Source: Pseudomonas lactucae
Lineage (GTDB): Bacteria > Pseudomonadota > Gammaproteobacteria > Pseudomonadales > Pseudomonadaceae
Direction: 5' to 3'
DNA: 64,000 nucleotides
NCBI RefSeq assembly: GCF_016937615.1
Contig: NZ_JAFHKI010000027.1
Coordinates: 16,457 to 80,456 of the forward strand
The notes under the pieces were generated by a model, which was not told the DNA's origin, ran no database searches, and saw only the letters and a list, made by a program, of their open reading frames with translations. Made by a program: the position numbers and the translations under genes. Shown one piece after another: positions 38,270 through 46,991 of the stretch (positions are counted from its first letter, which is position 1; each line of letters opens with the position of its first letter).

Positions 38270-38677
38270 TCAGGGTAATGCGTAACCTTCGTAATCCAGC
38301 GCGATCGTATCGTTTTTCGGGTAACTCACATACACCACTACGGCATCACTGTTGTCGACCAGCGCGTAGGGCCATTTACCGTTGGCCTTGCGCATATCCT
38401 CATAAAACGGCAGGAAAAAATCCTTGGTCTGACCACGCGGGTCGTAGGGCGCCTGCACCTGGAAAATCGGATAGTGCCCGCCGTTGCAGAGCTGGATGCG
38501 TTCAAGCTGGAAGTGGTTTTTTTCCAGCAGCGTGCGGGTGGGGTGCTGCCAGGTGGCAAGGTCGACGTCATGGCAGTCCTTGGCCGTGTCGCTGTAGAGC
38601 GTGGTGTTTTCCAACGCGGGCAACGCGTAGGCCAAGGTCGGCAGCGACAACAGCATTAAGGCGAAAAGGCGCGGCAT
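38270..38677 (-). CDS. Exported protein of unknown function
   Basis: A 135-residue protein with the signal peptide MPRLFALMLLSLPTLAYA. The mature part has two cysteines (KDCHDVD and IQLCNGG) that could form a disulfide. No family is recognised. It lies 40 bp upstream of the hydrolase on the same strand, so it may share its transcript. Confidence 0.7.
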   Translation of the reverse strand: MPRLFALMLLSLPTLAYALPALENTTLYSDTAKDCHDVDLATWQHPTRTLLEKNHFQLERIQLCNGGHYPIFQVQAPYDPRGQTKDFFLPFYEDMRKANGKWPYALVDNSDAVVVYVSYPKNDTIALDYEGYALP

Positions 38678-38766
38678 GGCGGCGGTCCGGGAGGAGGGGA
38701 GCCGGATTGTAAATCTATTTTCCGGTCCCGGGACCTATTGTTCTTTTGTGGAGAGCGGCATCCGTC

Positions 38767-40788
38767 TTAGGCATGCGTCAACCCGGTCAAGGTATCCGCA
38801 ATTGTCTTGGTGCGCTGCGCCGTGCCCTCCGTTGCGTGGCTGGACGCCTCCAGCGCATCGAGCATTTCGCGCAGCGCGCCCACGCCCGTGGACTGGTCTT
38901 CGATTTGCTGGGCCACCCGCTGGATCTCGCCCGACAGCACGTCGATGTCCACGCCAATTTCCGCCGCGTTCTTGCGCGTGATCTCCGCCAGCTTGCGCAC
39001 CTCATCCGCCACCACCGCAAAGCCGCGCCCCAGGTCGCCGGCACGCGCGGCTTCAATGGCCGCATTGAGCGCCAGCAAATTGGTCTGCCCGGCGATCTGC
39101 TGGATCACCTGCACAATCGACTGGATACGCAAACTCGAACCGGCCAGCGTCCGCGCGCCCTCCACCGCATCCCCCGCCTGGCTGGACAGCGCCTCAACCG
39201 TGGCCCCGGCCTGGGCCGACACACTGTTTTGCCGGTCGATGGTGCCCACCAGCTCATCCATTGAGGCGTGCAACTCGCCGGAGTAATGCTTGAGCTGCGC
39301 AGCAATGTCTTCCTGCTGACGCTCGGCCTGGGCCAACACCACGCCCAAGTCCGCCAGGCCCTCGAACACCGGCAGGATATTGCTGTCCAGCCCACGGGTA
39401 TTCAGGGTGTTGGAGAAGTCATTGTTCTTGAACGCGGTAATCTGCTTGACCACCACATGGTTCAACCCAGCCAGCTTCTTCACCTGGCGGCGTAGGAAAA
39501 ACGCCTTGAACTCGCCGTAATGGGCGATGAAATTGTCCACGTACTCATCACTGAAACTCGAGCCCTTGGCCACCCTGAAGAAGAAAATCGCCGTCAGCGT
39601 CTGGTTCAGGTTCAACCCCAGAATCTCCCCGAAGGTCGAAAAACCCGCCAACGGCACATCGCCAAACGTGCCGGCCATGCTGCCCAACTCGGCGCCATTG
39701 TTCAGCCGGCGTAAGATGCAGTCATTCAAAATACCCGCCAGTGGCTGGCCACCCTTGCCGCGCAGAAACTGCTCATAATCCAAACGCGTCGCCTCGCGCA
39801 ACGGCGTACGCCGCACCATCACCAACTCCTCGCCCGGCGCCACGTCACAAAACAACTGCACAATCTGCTGCTCATAGTCGATGCGCGCGATGGACCGCAC
39901 AAACAACTCACTGCCCACCCGGATCGCAAACGAGTAATCCGCCAGCTTCGACTCCAACGCCTGGGGCGCGCAACTGAACGCATCACACAGCGCCTGCACC
40001 ATGCTTTTGATATTGCCCTTGCTGTCGATCACCTGGTCAATGGTGCGGTCCTCCACCGAAGCCGTCAGCACGCTGAAGGTCAAATCCGCCGGTTTAAAGT
40101 TCTGGCTTTTGAACACCCCAAATCGCACATGCGCCGCCGTCTTCAGAAACACAATCTGCGCGTGGTTCTGATAACTGCGCTGGCCATCGTGAATCAACGT
40201 CTTCTGAAAATCCGACTTACCCCCGGCCGATCCCCCTACAAACAAACACGGAAAACGCCCCGACTCATACAGCGCCTCCATAAAAAACGACTCCGACGCC
40301 GACAACCCGTCGAATACCACATAGGCCAACGTATCGCGATGATCAATGGGCGTACGCACCTGCACCCGCTTGATATGCCCCACCAACCTGGCAATCCGCT
40401 CGTGCATCCCCAAGCGCTTGCCGCCACCACGAATGTCCTCGCATTCAAGCGGCACCATCACCACCTCGGCCGAGGCAATCACACTGTCGTCGAACAGCTG
40501 CAACACGATCCGGTCCCAGCGCTCGCCCGTGGCGCAATACAACGCATTCGGCGCATTGCACAGCTCGCCGGAGGTGGTGCAGAGGCTGATGGTGGCTTGC
40601 GGGAAGCGGCGTTTGAGCTTCGTGGCGACCTGATCAATGTCCAGATGCGGCGAAATAAAACCGGTGATCAGCGTGGGGGTGATGTGCAGGGCAGTGAGAG
40701 CGGCGTCCAGGTCGCTGGAAGTGCTGGTGAGCGTGGCGGTGCCTTGACGATCGGCCCGGACTTTTTTTAGCAAGGAGAGTGGGTTCAT
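38767..40788 (-). CDS. Soluble FIST-domain methyl-accepting chemotaxis protein
   Basis: A 673-residue chemoreceptor with no membrane segment or signal peptide. The FIST_N domain (about residues 30-230, with [15 protein letters not shown]) and FIST_C domain (about 240-380, with [14 protein letters not shown]) are proposed to sense small ligands such as amino acids. A helical linker and the MCP signalling hairpin follow: [20 protein letters not shown] then [16 protein letters not shown], the tip that contacts CheA/CheW. It ends shortly after and lacks a CheR pentapeptide. It probably reports an internal metabolic signal to flagella or to a chemosensory-like pathway. Confidence 0.9.
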   Translation of the reverse strand: MNPLSLLKKVRADRQGTATLTSTSSDLDAALTALHITPTLITGFISPHLDIDQVATKLKRRFPQATISLCTTSGELCNAPNALYCATGERWDRIVLQLFDDSVIASAEVVMVPLECEDIRGGGKRLGMHERIARLVGHIKRVQVRTPIDHRDTLAYVVFDGLSASESFFMEALYESGRFPCLFVGGSAGGKSDFQKTLIHDGQRSYQNHAQIVFLKTAAHVRFGVFKSQNFKPADLTFSVLTASVEDRTIDQVIDSKGNIKSMVQALCDAFSCAPQALESKLADYSFAIRVGSELFVRSIARIDYEQQIVQLFCDVAPGEELVMVRRTPLREATRLDYEQFLRGKGGQPLAGILNDCILRRLNNGAELGSMAGTFGDVPLAGFSTFGEILGLNLNQTLTAIFFFRVAKGSSFSDEYVDNFIAHYGEFKAFFLRRQVKKLAGLNHVVVKQITAFKNNDFSNTLNTRGLDSNILPVFEGLADLGVVLAQAERQQEDIAAQLKHYSGELHASMDELVGTIDRQNSVSAQAGATVEALSSQAGDAVEGARTLAGSSLRIQSIVQVIQQIAGQTNLLALNAAIEAARAGDLGRGFAVVADEVRKLAEITRKNAAEIGVDIDVLSGEIQRVAQQIEDQSTGVGALREMLDALEASSHATEGTAQRTKTIADTLTGLTHA

Positions 40789-40849
40789 TGAGTGGACTCG
40801 ATCGGGTGGGGATGCGGGGGTAGGCGCATGGTTAGTAGGGTTATCGGCA

Positions 40850-40877
40850 GGGGAGGTGGGGACTGGAGGGTGGGGGG
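40850..40877 (+). other. Potential G-quadruplex-forming run
   Basis: Four G-tracts (GGGG, GGGG, GGG, GGGGGG) occur within 28 bp on the plus strand, in the spacer between the chemoreceptor start and the 40986 gene. The spacer to 40985 holds no gene. Confidence 0.5.
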
Positions 40878-40985
40878 TGTGGCGGATGGACGCGGGTGGG
40901 CTTGAAACCAGGTGTCACGTCAAGCGCGCGCGAATGCAAAATCTGTAGTAGCTTTGCGCCATCTAAACAGGGGCAGGTTAAAAAC

Positions 40986-41567
40986 ATGGATGCAACGGAT
41001 GCTGTAACCCGGAAAGCTGGCATTGCTGTAGATGTGAAGTCGGCCATTATCAAAGCCAAACCAGGCATCCAGAAGTACTTGGCTCTGATGGATAACCTGA
41101 GCAAGGTGGACGTATCGACGGATGCAGAATTCCAACGATCGTTTAACGGGTTCTATCGCATTCAGCGGCGGCAATTAACTTGGTATGCCACCTACTACAC
41201 ACTTATGCAGCAGCTAAAAGGCTCGACCCCCACCTTTGGTGAAATTTTGGATCGTATATACAAAAGTACTGGTCGTTATGAGCCCTCTTTCTCCAGTAAG
41301 TTTGTAGCCACCTTAAATCCTGACCAACCGGTGTGGGACAAACATGTCCTTTCCAACATCAATCAGAAGGCGCCTGGCTATGCCTCTCTGACCAAGATCC
41401 ATGACGCCAAGCTGCGCTACTCGGATATTGAAAATTGGTATCAGAGTTTTTTGCCGTCTGATGAAGGCAAAAGTTGGATTCAGCAGTTCGACGAGCTGGT
41501 GCCCCAATACAACAAGATAACGGCGCTCAAGAAAGTGGATTTCATTCTTTGGCAGATGCGCGGTTAA
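40986..41567 (+). CDS. Protein of unknown function (first of an AT-rich trio)
   Basis: A 193-residue, mostly helical, probably cytosolic protein, AT-richer than the neighbouring core genes. The middle contains SSKFVATLNPDQPVWDKHVL, reminiscent of the N-P-x-x-P-[VI]-[WY]-D segments of helix-hairpin-helix-like proteins, but I cannot assign a family. The start at 40986 (MDATDAVTRK) follows AGGGGCAGG. It is separated from the next gene by 108 bp. Confidence 0.7.
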   Translation: MDATDAVTRKAGIAVDVKSAIIKAKPGIQKYLALMDNLSKVDVSTDAEFQRSFNGFYRIQRRQLTWYATYYTLMQQLKGSTPTFGEILDRIYKSTGRYEPSFSSKFVATLNPDQPVWDKHVLSNINQKAPGYASLTKIHDAKLRYSDIENWYQSFLPSDEGKSWIQQFDELVPQYNKITALKKVDFILWQMRG

Positions 41568-41675
41568 GAAAGATGGCTGTTTGTAGTCTAAAGTATTTTA
41601 GCTATAGGAAGCTTTGCATGATAATTCTCTGAGCTGATTTAATTTGTTTGGTTATTTGCTGAAAAGGAACGCTGC

Positions 41676-41960
41676 ATGAATATGGTTTCCTATTGGAAGG
41701 ATTTCGAAGAAGTCCATACCGATGAGGGGTTGGTTCTCATCGTTGGTTGGTATGATCACAAAAATAAAAATAATGGTGGAAGTAAAGCGTTAGGTGTTCA
41801 CTGGGGGGATTATCCACAATCCAGAGGGGTGTTGAGTCCTTGTGTAATTCCGGTGTCTACTCGTAGTGCTATTTTATCCGGGTTGTTACATCAGGCTGTC
41901 TCTAAATCGGACTTGGAGCAAGTAGAGTCAATTAAAAAAGCAATTGAATTCTTCGTGTGA
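41676..41960 (+). CDS. Small protein of unknown function
   Basis: A 94-residue protein, AT-rich, starting MNMVSYWKDFEEVHTDEG after AAAAGGAAC. The central stretch GGSKALGVHWGDYPQSRGVL is followed by a helix (RSAILSGLLHQAVSKSDLEQ). It looks like a compact cytosolic alpha/beta protein. No family is recognised. It is the middle gene of three AT-rich genes on the same strand. Confidence 0.6.
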   Translation: MNMVSYWKDFEEVHTDEGLVLIVGWYDHKNKNNGGSKALGVHWGDYPQSRGVLSPCVIPVSTRSAILSGLLHQAVSKSDLEQVESIKKAIEFFV

Positions 41961-42005
41961 GTGTATCAGGTCAGCAGTTAACTATTAGACATAAGGAAGC
42001 CATTA

Positions 42006-42566
42006 ATGAAACGGATTGAGCGAGACTTCGTTACGCTGTTCAACTACCTCTGGTACAAGGATTTTCCCGTTACTGAAGTCGCGGGTCTGGTAAACAGGGC
42101 GAACTGGACGATCCATATGGGCCTGGTAATTCGACAGTGTGCCGGCTTGCTGGGCGCCCGCGTGTTGTTTGAATCGGGCGGGCGTACCGACGCGGTGGTG
42201 CAGTACTCGGAAAAGGACATTTTGACTTTCGTGGAATGGGAGTGGAAGCGTGCCCACACGGACATCAATGAAATTCAAAAACTGCGTAGTAAAGCCAGCC
42301 AGGCGGCGTTTCAGACGTTTATCGGCTACAGCCGTATAGAAGACATTCAAAAGGCACTGGATCAAACGCTGGAGACCTGGACTGACGCTAAAAGCCCGTT
42401 GATTTATTTTCTTATCACTTACAACGTGGTTAAAGGCAGTCGCCACTTCGATCAGCTTGTGACCTACCAGTTTACGAAAAACCGTTATAAGAAAATACGC
42501 AGCCAACCTGCGTTGCCCTGGATGGTTAATCGCAAGAAATTCATGGAGGCTGAAGAAAACACATAG
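42006..42566 (+). CDS. Unknown protein with a possible PD-(D/E)xK nuclease-like core
   Basis: A 186-residue protein, start at 42006 after AAGGAAGCC. ESGGRTDAVVQYSEKDILTF then VEWEWKRA puts an Asp about 17 residues before an E-x-E-x-K on a predicted beta strand, which resembles the D...ExK core of restriction-endonuclease folds. The rest is helical, with a basic C-terminus (FTKNRYKKIRSQ). The nuclease idea rests on this motif alone; otherwise the family is unknown. Confidence 0.6.
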   Translation: MKRIERDFVTLFNYLWYKDFPVTEVAGLVNRANWTIHMGLVIRQCAGLLGARVLFESGGRTDAVVQYSEKDILTFVEWEWKRAHTDINEIQKLRSKASQAAFQTFIGYSRIEDIQKALDQTLETWTDAKSPLIYFLITYNVVKGSRHFDQLVTYQFTKNRYKKIRSQPALPWMVNRKKFMEAEENT

Positions 42567-42798
42567 CGCGTAAAAAGCTCGTAATTATTGCCGATGAGCG
42601 TTGTGCTGGTTTTTTCGGCGACGCCGAGCAATCTGGTTCATGACCGCATAGGGTCTCACCACGGCAATGCTTCAACCTCGTCGTATTTATACGCTCAACT
42701 TGAGCGTAAATAAGGGCGGGCGCTGGCCATCGTTGTAGGAATCGTCGGGTCTTTGCATCGTTTTGAGACGACCCGACGACTTATCGTGATTGACGCGT
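42567..42798. other. Intergenic region with a 17-bp palindrome and a terminator-like hairpin
   Basis: ACGCTCAA-C-TTGAGCGT (42691-42707) is a perfect interrupted palindrome. CGTCGGGTC...GACCCGACG near 42749-42782 can form a 9-bp stem just after the DUF6124 stop (minus strand), probably its 3' end. No gene is seen. Confidence 0.55.
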
Positions 42799-43137
42799 CT
42801 AGCTAATGGCCGCCTCGCGTGTCATCAATTTATCCACCAACAAAACCCCCAACTCACTCAACTGATGAATCGCCAGCGCCACATCCCGTTGCTTCCCCGT
42901 CAGATCGTCCGACAGGTCCAGCAATAGCGCAGTCACCGAAGAAAACGTTTCATAGCTATTGGCGAGCAACATTTCACTGCTGGCATCGTCCGCCACACTG
43001 AACAGCGTTGTCGGGGGCGGTAGAGGAGGGGCTGGCGGGTCACCGCCGGGGTTCAGGTGATAATCAATCGCCCGATGCGCCGCCTGATCAAGCTTCAGGT
43101 CCGGACCGTTTGGAGGGTTTGGCGTGACTTTGAACAT
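42799..43137 (-). CDS. DUF6124 family protein
   Basis: A 112-residue protein starting MFKVTPNPPNGPDLKLDQAA, the hallmark start of the DUF6124 (formerly DUF3077-like) family abundant in fluorescent pseudomonads. A proline-rich linker (residues 30-45) is followed by a four-helix-like region (ASSEMLLANSYETFSSVTAL onward). No signal peptide or membrane segment; function unknown. Its ribosome site AGGA sits in a sequence that can pair with the leader, so expression is probably controlled by RNA structure. It stands alone with a hairpin after its stop. Confidence 0.85.
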   Translation of the reverse strand: MFKVTPNPPNGPDLKLDQAAHRAIDYHLNPGGDPPAPPLPPPTTLFSVADDASSEMLLANSYETFSSVTALLLDLSDDLTGKQRDVALAIHQLSELGVLLVDKLMTREAAIS

Positions 43138-43345
43138 ATGTAATTCCTGGCTAGGGCCGACACCCCATCGCTACTAAACGAGGGGTGGCAGCTGTACGCA
43201 GGTTAGTAGACCGGGGAATTACACAAAGCCGGCGCACCCGAAGGCGCCCTACGCACAGCCACCATCAGGCACAGACAGAAACGTCTGATGGATGAAGCTC
43301 ATGCACCAAGTGTAATTGACCCTCGGGCTACTAAACCCGATCACT
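43138..43345 (-). ncRNA. Structured leader of the DUF6124 gene, candidate bistable RNA switch
   Basis: In RNA order: hairpin 1 (43340-43323, stem UCGGG/CCCGA, loop UUUAGUAG); segment A1 AAUUACAC (43317-43310); hairpin with arms CCAUCAG/CUGAUGG (43291-43262); hairpin GGCGC/GCGCC capped by C-UUCG-G (43248-43231); segment B GUGUAAUUCC (43224-43215); segment C CUACUAAC (43209-43202); hairpin 2 (43187-43161, stem CACCCCUCG/CGAUGGGGUG, again loop UUUAGUAG); and the ribosome site inside GGAAUUACAU (43147-43138). B pairs perfectly with A1 or (ten pairs, one G-U) with the ribosome-site segment. C pairs over seven bases with either loop. Each alternative is properly nested. Pairings are read directly; the switching role is inferred. 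Confidence 0.7.
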
Positions 43346-43378
43346 GAATTGTCAGCGACCGAGCTACCTTAGAGACGC

Positions 43379-43516
43379 CTATCCAAGCGCACAAGCCAGC
43401 GGATTCTGACGCAACTGTAGGCAATGGAGCAAGGCGCCAAGGCGTCCGTAGGACTTGTACTCGTTCCGCCACACGATCCTGTTTTTTACTTGATCCGGCT
43501 TGGTATTGCCCAACAT
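43379..43516 (-). CDS. Possible small protein upstream of the DUF6124 leader
   Basis: An open frame of 45 codons (start [20 protein letters not shown] after the ATG). Composition is protein-like and basic, but the ribosome site is weak and no family is known. It may instead be leader or promoter sequence. Confidence 0.25.
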   Translation of the reverse strand: MLGNTKPDQVKNRIVWRNEYKSYGRLGALLHCLQLRQNPLACALG

Positions 43517-43560
43517 CACCCCATAACTATCCCTGTCTCCATCAACCGCAAGGACAGACC

Positions 43561-44067
43561 ATGACCAACCCAACCGAAACCGCCATCCTCGCCGGCGGTT
43601 GCTTCTGGGGCATGCAAGACCTGTTGCGACGCTACCCCGGCGTGCTGCGCACTCGCGTCGGCTACACCGGTGGCGACGTGCCGAACGCCACCTACCGCAA
43701 CCACGGCAACCATGCCGAAGCGATTGAGATCGTGTTTGACCCTGCGGTGATCAGCTACCGGCAGATTCTGGAGTTCTTTTTCCAGATCCATGACCCGAGC
43801 ACGCCTAACCGGCAGGGCAATGATCTTGGGCCGAGCTATCGTTCGGCGATTTACTACCTGAGCGAAGAGCAAAGGGATATTGCCGAAGATACCGCGGCTG
43901 ACGTGGACGCCTCCAAGCTGTGGCCGGGGCCTGTGGTCACGCAAATCGAGCCCGCCAGTGCGTTCTGGGAGGCGGAGCCGGAGCATCAGGATTATCTGGA
44001 GCGGATACCGAACGGGTATACCTGCCACTTCATCCGGCCGAACTGGAAGTTGCCCAAACGGGCTTGA
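43561..44067 (+). CDS. msrA: Peptide-methionine (S)-S-oxide reductase MsrA
   Basis: A 168-residue MsrA that reduces the S-epimer of methionine sulfoxide. The nucleophilic Cys is in [12 protein letters not shown], followed by the conserved [20 protein letters not shown]. It lacks the longer C-terminal double-Cys tail of the main pseudomonad MsrA, so this is the short paralogue recycled by a different reductant. A cleanly placed start at 43561 lies about 220 bp from the DUF6124 leader. Confidence 0.9.
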   Translation: MTNPTETAILAGGCFWGMQDLLRRYPGVLRTRVGYTGGDVPNATYRNHGNHAEAIEIVFDPAVISYRQILEFFFQIHDPSTPNRQGNDLGPSYRSAIYYLSEEQRDIAEDTAADVDASKLWPGPVVTQIEPASAFWEAEPEHQDYLERIPNGYTCHFIRPNWKLPKRA

Positions 44068-44100
44068 ACCGCAATTGCACCGGGAACATACGGGCCAGCC

Positions 44101-44547
44101 TCAGCCCTCACAACTCTGCTTGTTGATTTCGAACTGTCCCACCTCTTTTACGTTTTTGCTGCCAAAAATGTAAATGAGGGTGCCGCCTTGGGACAGTATC
44201 GATTGATCGCTGCGCAGTTGCGCGGCGCAAGTAGCCTGGGTGATGTTTGATTTCATCACGTCCAAGTCAATGTCATCGGGATGGGTGTCGTAACGGGTCA
44301 AGGTGTAATAGAACTTGAGTGCGTGACTGTTGGCCGCTTGCGCCCGAACGAAGGTTATATCTTCGTCGATTTTTCGATTCTGGGGCGTTGTTCGCGCGGT
44401 CACGATGATGAGGTCGCTGAGAAAGGTGGTTTTGCTCGGCTGCGGTGTTTCCTGAAAAGCCTGTATGACCAGAACCCCCACCAGGCTCAAAAACAGCAAC
44501 CCCCACGCCGAATACGCGAGCGTCTTCCTGGTTTTTTCGCTGGGCAT
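44101..44547 (-). CDS. Membrane-anchored protein of unknown function
   Basis: A 148-residue protein with one N-terminal membrane segment (residues 9-28, AYSAWGLLFLSLVGVLVIQA). The periplasmic domain has two cysteines (QATCAAQL and NKQSCEG) and the pattern LKFYYTLTRYDTHPDDID, resembling small periplasmic proteins of unknown role. The ATG at 44547 has GGA nine bases upstream; an ATG nine bases earlier lies too close to it. Convergent with msrA. Confidence 0.65.
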   Translation of the reverse strand: MPSEKTRKTLAYSAWGLLFLSLVGVLVIQAFQETPQPSKTTFLSDLIIVTARTTPQNRKIDEDITFVRAQAANSHALKFYYTLTRYDTHPDDIDLDVMKSNITQATCAAQLRSDQSILSQGGTLIYIFGSKNVKEVGQFEINKQSCEG

Positions 44548-44660
44548 GGATGTCATTCCTTTGAGGTTGTTCAAGGCGGGCATTCTACGGCAACCCGCCT
44601 TGTTCGACAGCCTTGCGGATCTGCGTTTGTGCGCACGGCTGCGACGCTGGGGGCATCAGA

Positions 44661-45911
44661 TCAAAGATGCAGCGCCGGTCTGGTCCGGGCACTGCCATGT
44701 GCAGAAGGGACCCGAACACGCAGCGCAATCAGCAACGCGGCCAGCAGCATCAGCACGGCCGCCGCTACGAATACGCCTGCGCTGCCACCGAGGCTGAACA
44801 TCGCACCGCCAGCGGCGGCGCCGCTTGCGATGGCCGACTGCACAGAGGCCACCACCATGCCCCCGGCGCTTTCCGCCTGATCAGGTACCGCGCTGGCGAC
44901 CCAGTTCGACCACGCCACCGGCACGCCTCCAAAGGCCAGGCCCCAGATCGCCAGCAGCACCGCCTGCCCCGGCACCGAGGCCGGCAACAGCACCAACGCC
45001 AGTGCTGCAACGCCGACCAGTGCGGGCATCAACACCAGCGTGGCCAGCGGGCGACGCTCCAGCAGCCACCCGGCCAAAAGCGTGCCGACGAAGTTCGCCA
45101 CCCCGAACCCCAGCAGCATCAGCGACAGCCCCTGTGGGCCGATGCCGGTCGTGCCTTCGAGGAAGGGCCGAATATAGGTGAACATCGCGAAGTGCCCGCT
45201 GTGCACCAGCACACAACCGAACATCCCCATGGCGATGCCCGGGCGCCGCAACACCTCCAGGACGGTGCGCAGGCGTGCCGGCCTGCGCGGCGCAAGGCTT
45301 GGCAGCGTGAACGACTGGAAAGCCAGAGTCACTGCACCCACCGCCGCCGCTGCAAAAAACGCGCTGCGCCAGCCATATAACGCGCCCAGGTAGCTGCCCA
45401 GCGGCACCGCCACCACCGTCCCGACGGCAATGCCGCTGAAAATGATCGAAAGCGCTCGCGGCAACAACGCACCCGGTACCAAACGCATCGCCACCGCTGC
45501 CGCCATGCTCCAGAAGCCACCAAGGGCAATGCCCAGCAGGATACGCATCACCAAGAGCACCGCGAGGCTGGAGGAAATGGCGACCAACAGATTGGATACG
45601 ATCATCAATGTGGAAAACCCCAGCAGCACCCAGCGACGGTCGATACTGCGGGTCAGGCCTGGCACCAACAGCCCGGCGAACAGCGCCACCACGGCGGTCA
45701 CCGTTACCGCCTGGCCAGCCAGCGCTTCGGACACCCCCAGATCGGTCGCCATCGGCGTCAACAGGCTGGCCGGAAGGTACTCAGCGGTCAGCAAGCCGAA
45801 CACGCCCATTGCCAATGAGAAAACGGCCATCCACGCGGCGGTCGCAGGTTCTACCTCCGTCCCGGCGCCGAGGCGGCTGTCGGGTACGGCGTTACAGATA
45901 CAGTCAGTCAT
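44661..45911 (-). CDS. MFS transporter (AraJ/sugar-efflux-like)
   Basis: A 416-residue 12-segment permease. Motif A-like region GLLVPGLTRSIDRRWVLLGF, motif C-like region RALSIIFSGIAVGTVVAVPL. It belongs to the DHA1/AraJ-type drug and sugar efflux group. It starts 102 bp from the divergent AraC gene, the usual arrangement for an inducible efflux pump. The substrate is unknown. Confidence 0.88.
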   Translation of the reverse strand: MTDCICNAVPDSRLGAGTEVEPATAAWMAVFSLAMGVFGLLTAEYLPASLLTPMATDLGVSEALAGQAVTVTAVVALFAGLLVPGLTRSIDRRWVLLGFSTLMIVSNLLVAISSSLAVLLVMRILLGIALGGFWSMAAAVAMRLVPGALLPRALSIIFSGIAVGTVVAVPLGSYLGALYGWRSAFFAAAAVGAVTLAFQSFTLPSLAPRRPARLRTVLEVLRRPGIAMGMFGCVLVHSGHFAMFTYIRPFLEGTTGIGPQGLSLMLLGFGVANFVGTLLAGWLLERRPLATLVLMPALVGVAALALVLLPASVPGQAVLLAIWGLAFGGVPVAWSNWVASAVPDQAESAGGMVVASVQSAIASGAAAGGAMFSLGGSAGVFVAAAVLMLLAALLIALRVRVPSAHGSARTRPALHL

Positions 45912-46013
45912 TGCACGGATCTCCCAATCTTCATTGCGATCCGCAGTCTAGGCGTGCGAAACCGGATGATCTATGATCAAGAACCCCGAATTTTTGACTG
46001 AAACACCGGACCA

Positions 46014-46991
46014 ATGCCTGCAGATCAGTTTGCTCTCTCCTCGAATCTCATCAACGAGCTGTTGCGCGGCATGCGCCTGCGTGGCGTCGAGTACCGGCGT
46101 ATCCAAGCCGGGCCAGTCTCCGGCTTGGGCTTCGCTGCCAAACCTGGGCATGCCTGGTTCCACTTCCTGGCGGTCGGCAATGCGCTGCTGCGCATGGACG
46201 ACGGCACCACGTATGCGCTGTCTGCCGGCAACGCTGTGTTCATCTCCCATGGCGCGGCCCATCAACTGTTGTCCGATGCGGATGTGCCTGTTCAGGACAT
46301 CGACCGTTTGGACGGTGCCCCGCTCGGTGATGCCGTCTGCGCGGTGGAGACCGGAACCGACGCCAGCCCCACGCCGGCCACCCTTTTGTTCAGTGGCTGC
46401 ATGGAGTTTGAACTGGGCAGTATCCACGGCCTTGGCAGGCTGATGCCGGGCCTGATGCTGATTGATGCCGGTGGCCAGCGCTACCCTGGCCTGATGCCCA
46501 TCCTGACCACCATGGAGCGCGAGGTCAGCGCCGCACGGGTCGGCTTCGCCGGCATCCTCGCGCGGTTGGCCGACGTGGTGGCCGCCATGGTCGTTCGCGG
46601 TTGGGTGGAGTGCGCCTGCGCAAATGCCTCTGGCCTGGTCGCCGCATTGCGCGATCCACGGTTGGCGGGTGCGCTGCTGGCGCTGCATCAACAACCGGGG
46701 CACGACTGGACCGTCGCGCAGTTGGCGGCGCAATGCAACACCTCCCGCTCGGTCTTCGCCGACCGTTTCCAGATGACGATTGGCATGGCCCCACTGCGCT
46801 ACGTCACCGAATTGCGGATGCGGCTTGCGAGCCAGTGGCTGACGCTCGAAAGGCTGCCGATTGAAGAAGTGGCGCTGCGCTTGGGCTACACCTCTCAGGC
46901 CGCTTTCAGCCGCGCATTCAAGCGCATCACGGGCACAACGCCTGGGTTAAGTCGCCAGTCGAGGCAGCTCATTGTTCCCGTGACGAATTGA
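46014..46991 (+). CDS. AraC-family regulator with cupin sensor domain
   Basis: A 325-residue regulator with an N-terminal cupin_6 domain (about residues 15-190, FHFLAVGNALLRMDDGTTYA) and a C-terminal double HTH (about 225-315) with VAQLAAQCNTSRSVFADRFQ and the AraC signature VALRLGYTSQAAFSRAFKR. It is divergent from the MFS efflux gene and probably activates it when the effector is present. Regulators of this pair type commonly respond to toxic aldehydes or aromatic compounds; the effector here is unknown. Confidence 0.9.
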   Translation: MPADQFALSSNLINELLRGMRLRGVEYRRIQAGPVSGLGFAAKPGHAWFHFLAVGNALLRMDDGTTYALSAGNAVFISHGAAHQLLSDADVPVQDIDRLDGAPLGDAVCAVETGTDASPTPATLLFSGCMEFELGSIHGLGRLMPGLMLIDAGGQRYPGLMPILTTMEREVSAARVGFAGILARLADVVAAMVVRGWVECACANASGLVAALRDPRLAGALLALHQQPGHDWTVAQLAAQCNTSRSVFADRFQMTIGMAPLRYVTELRMRLASQWLTLERLPIEEVALRLGYTSQAAFSRAFKRITGTTPGLSRQSRQLIVPVTN

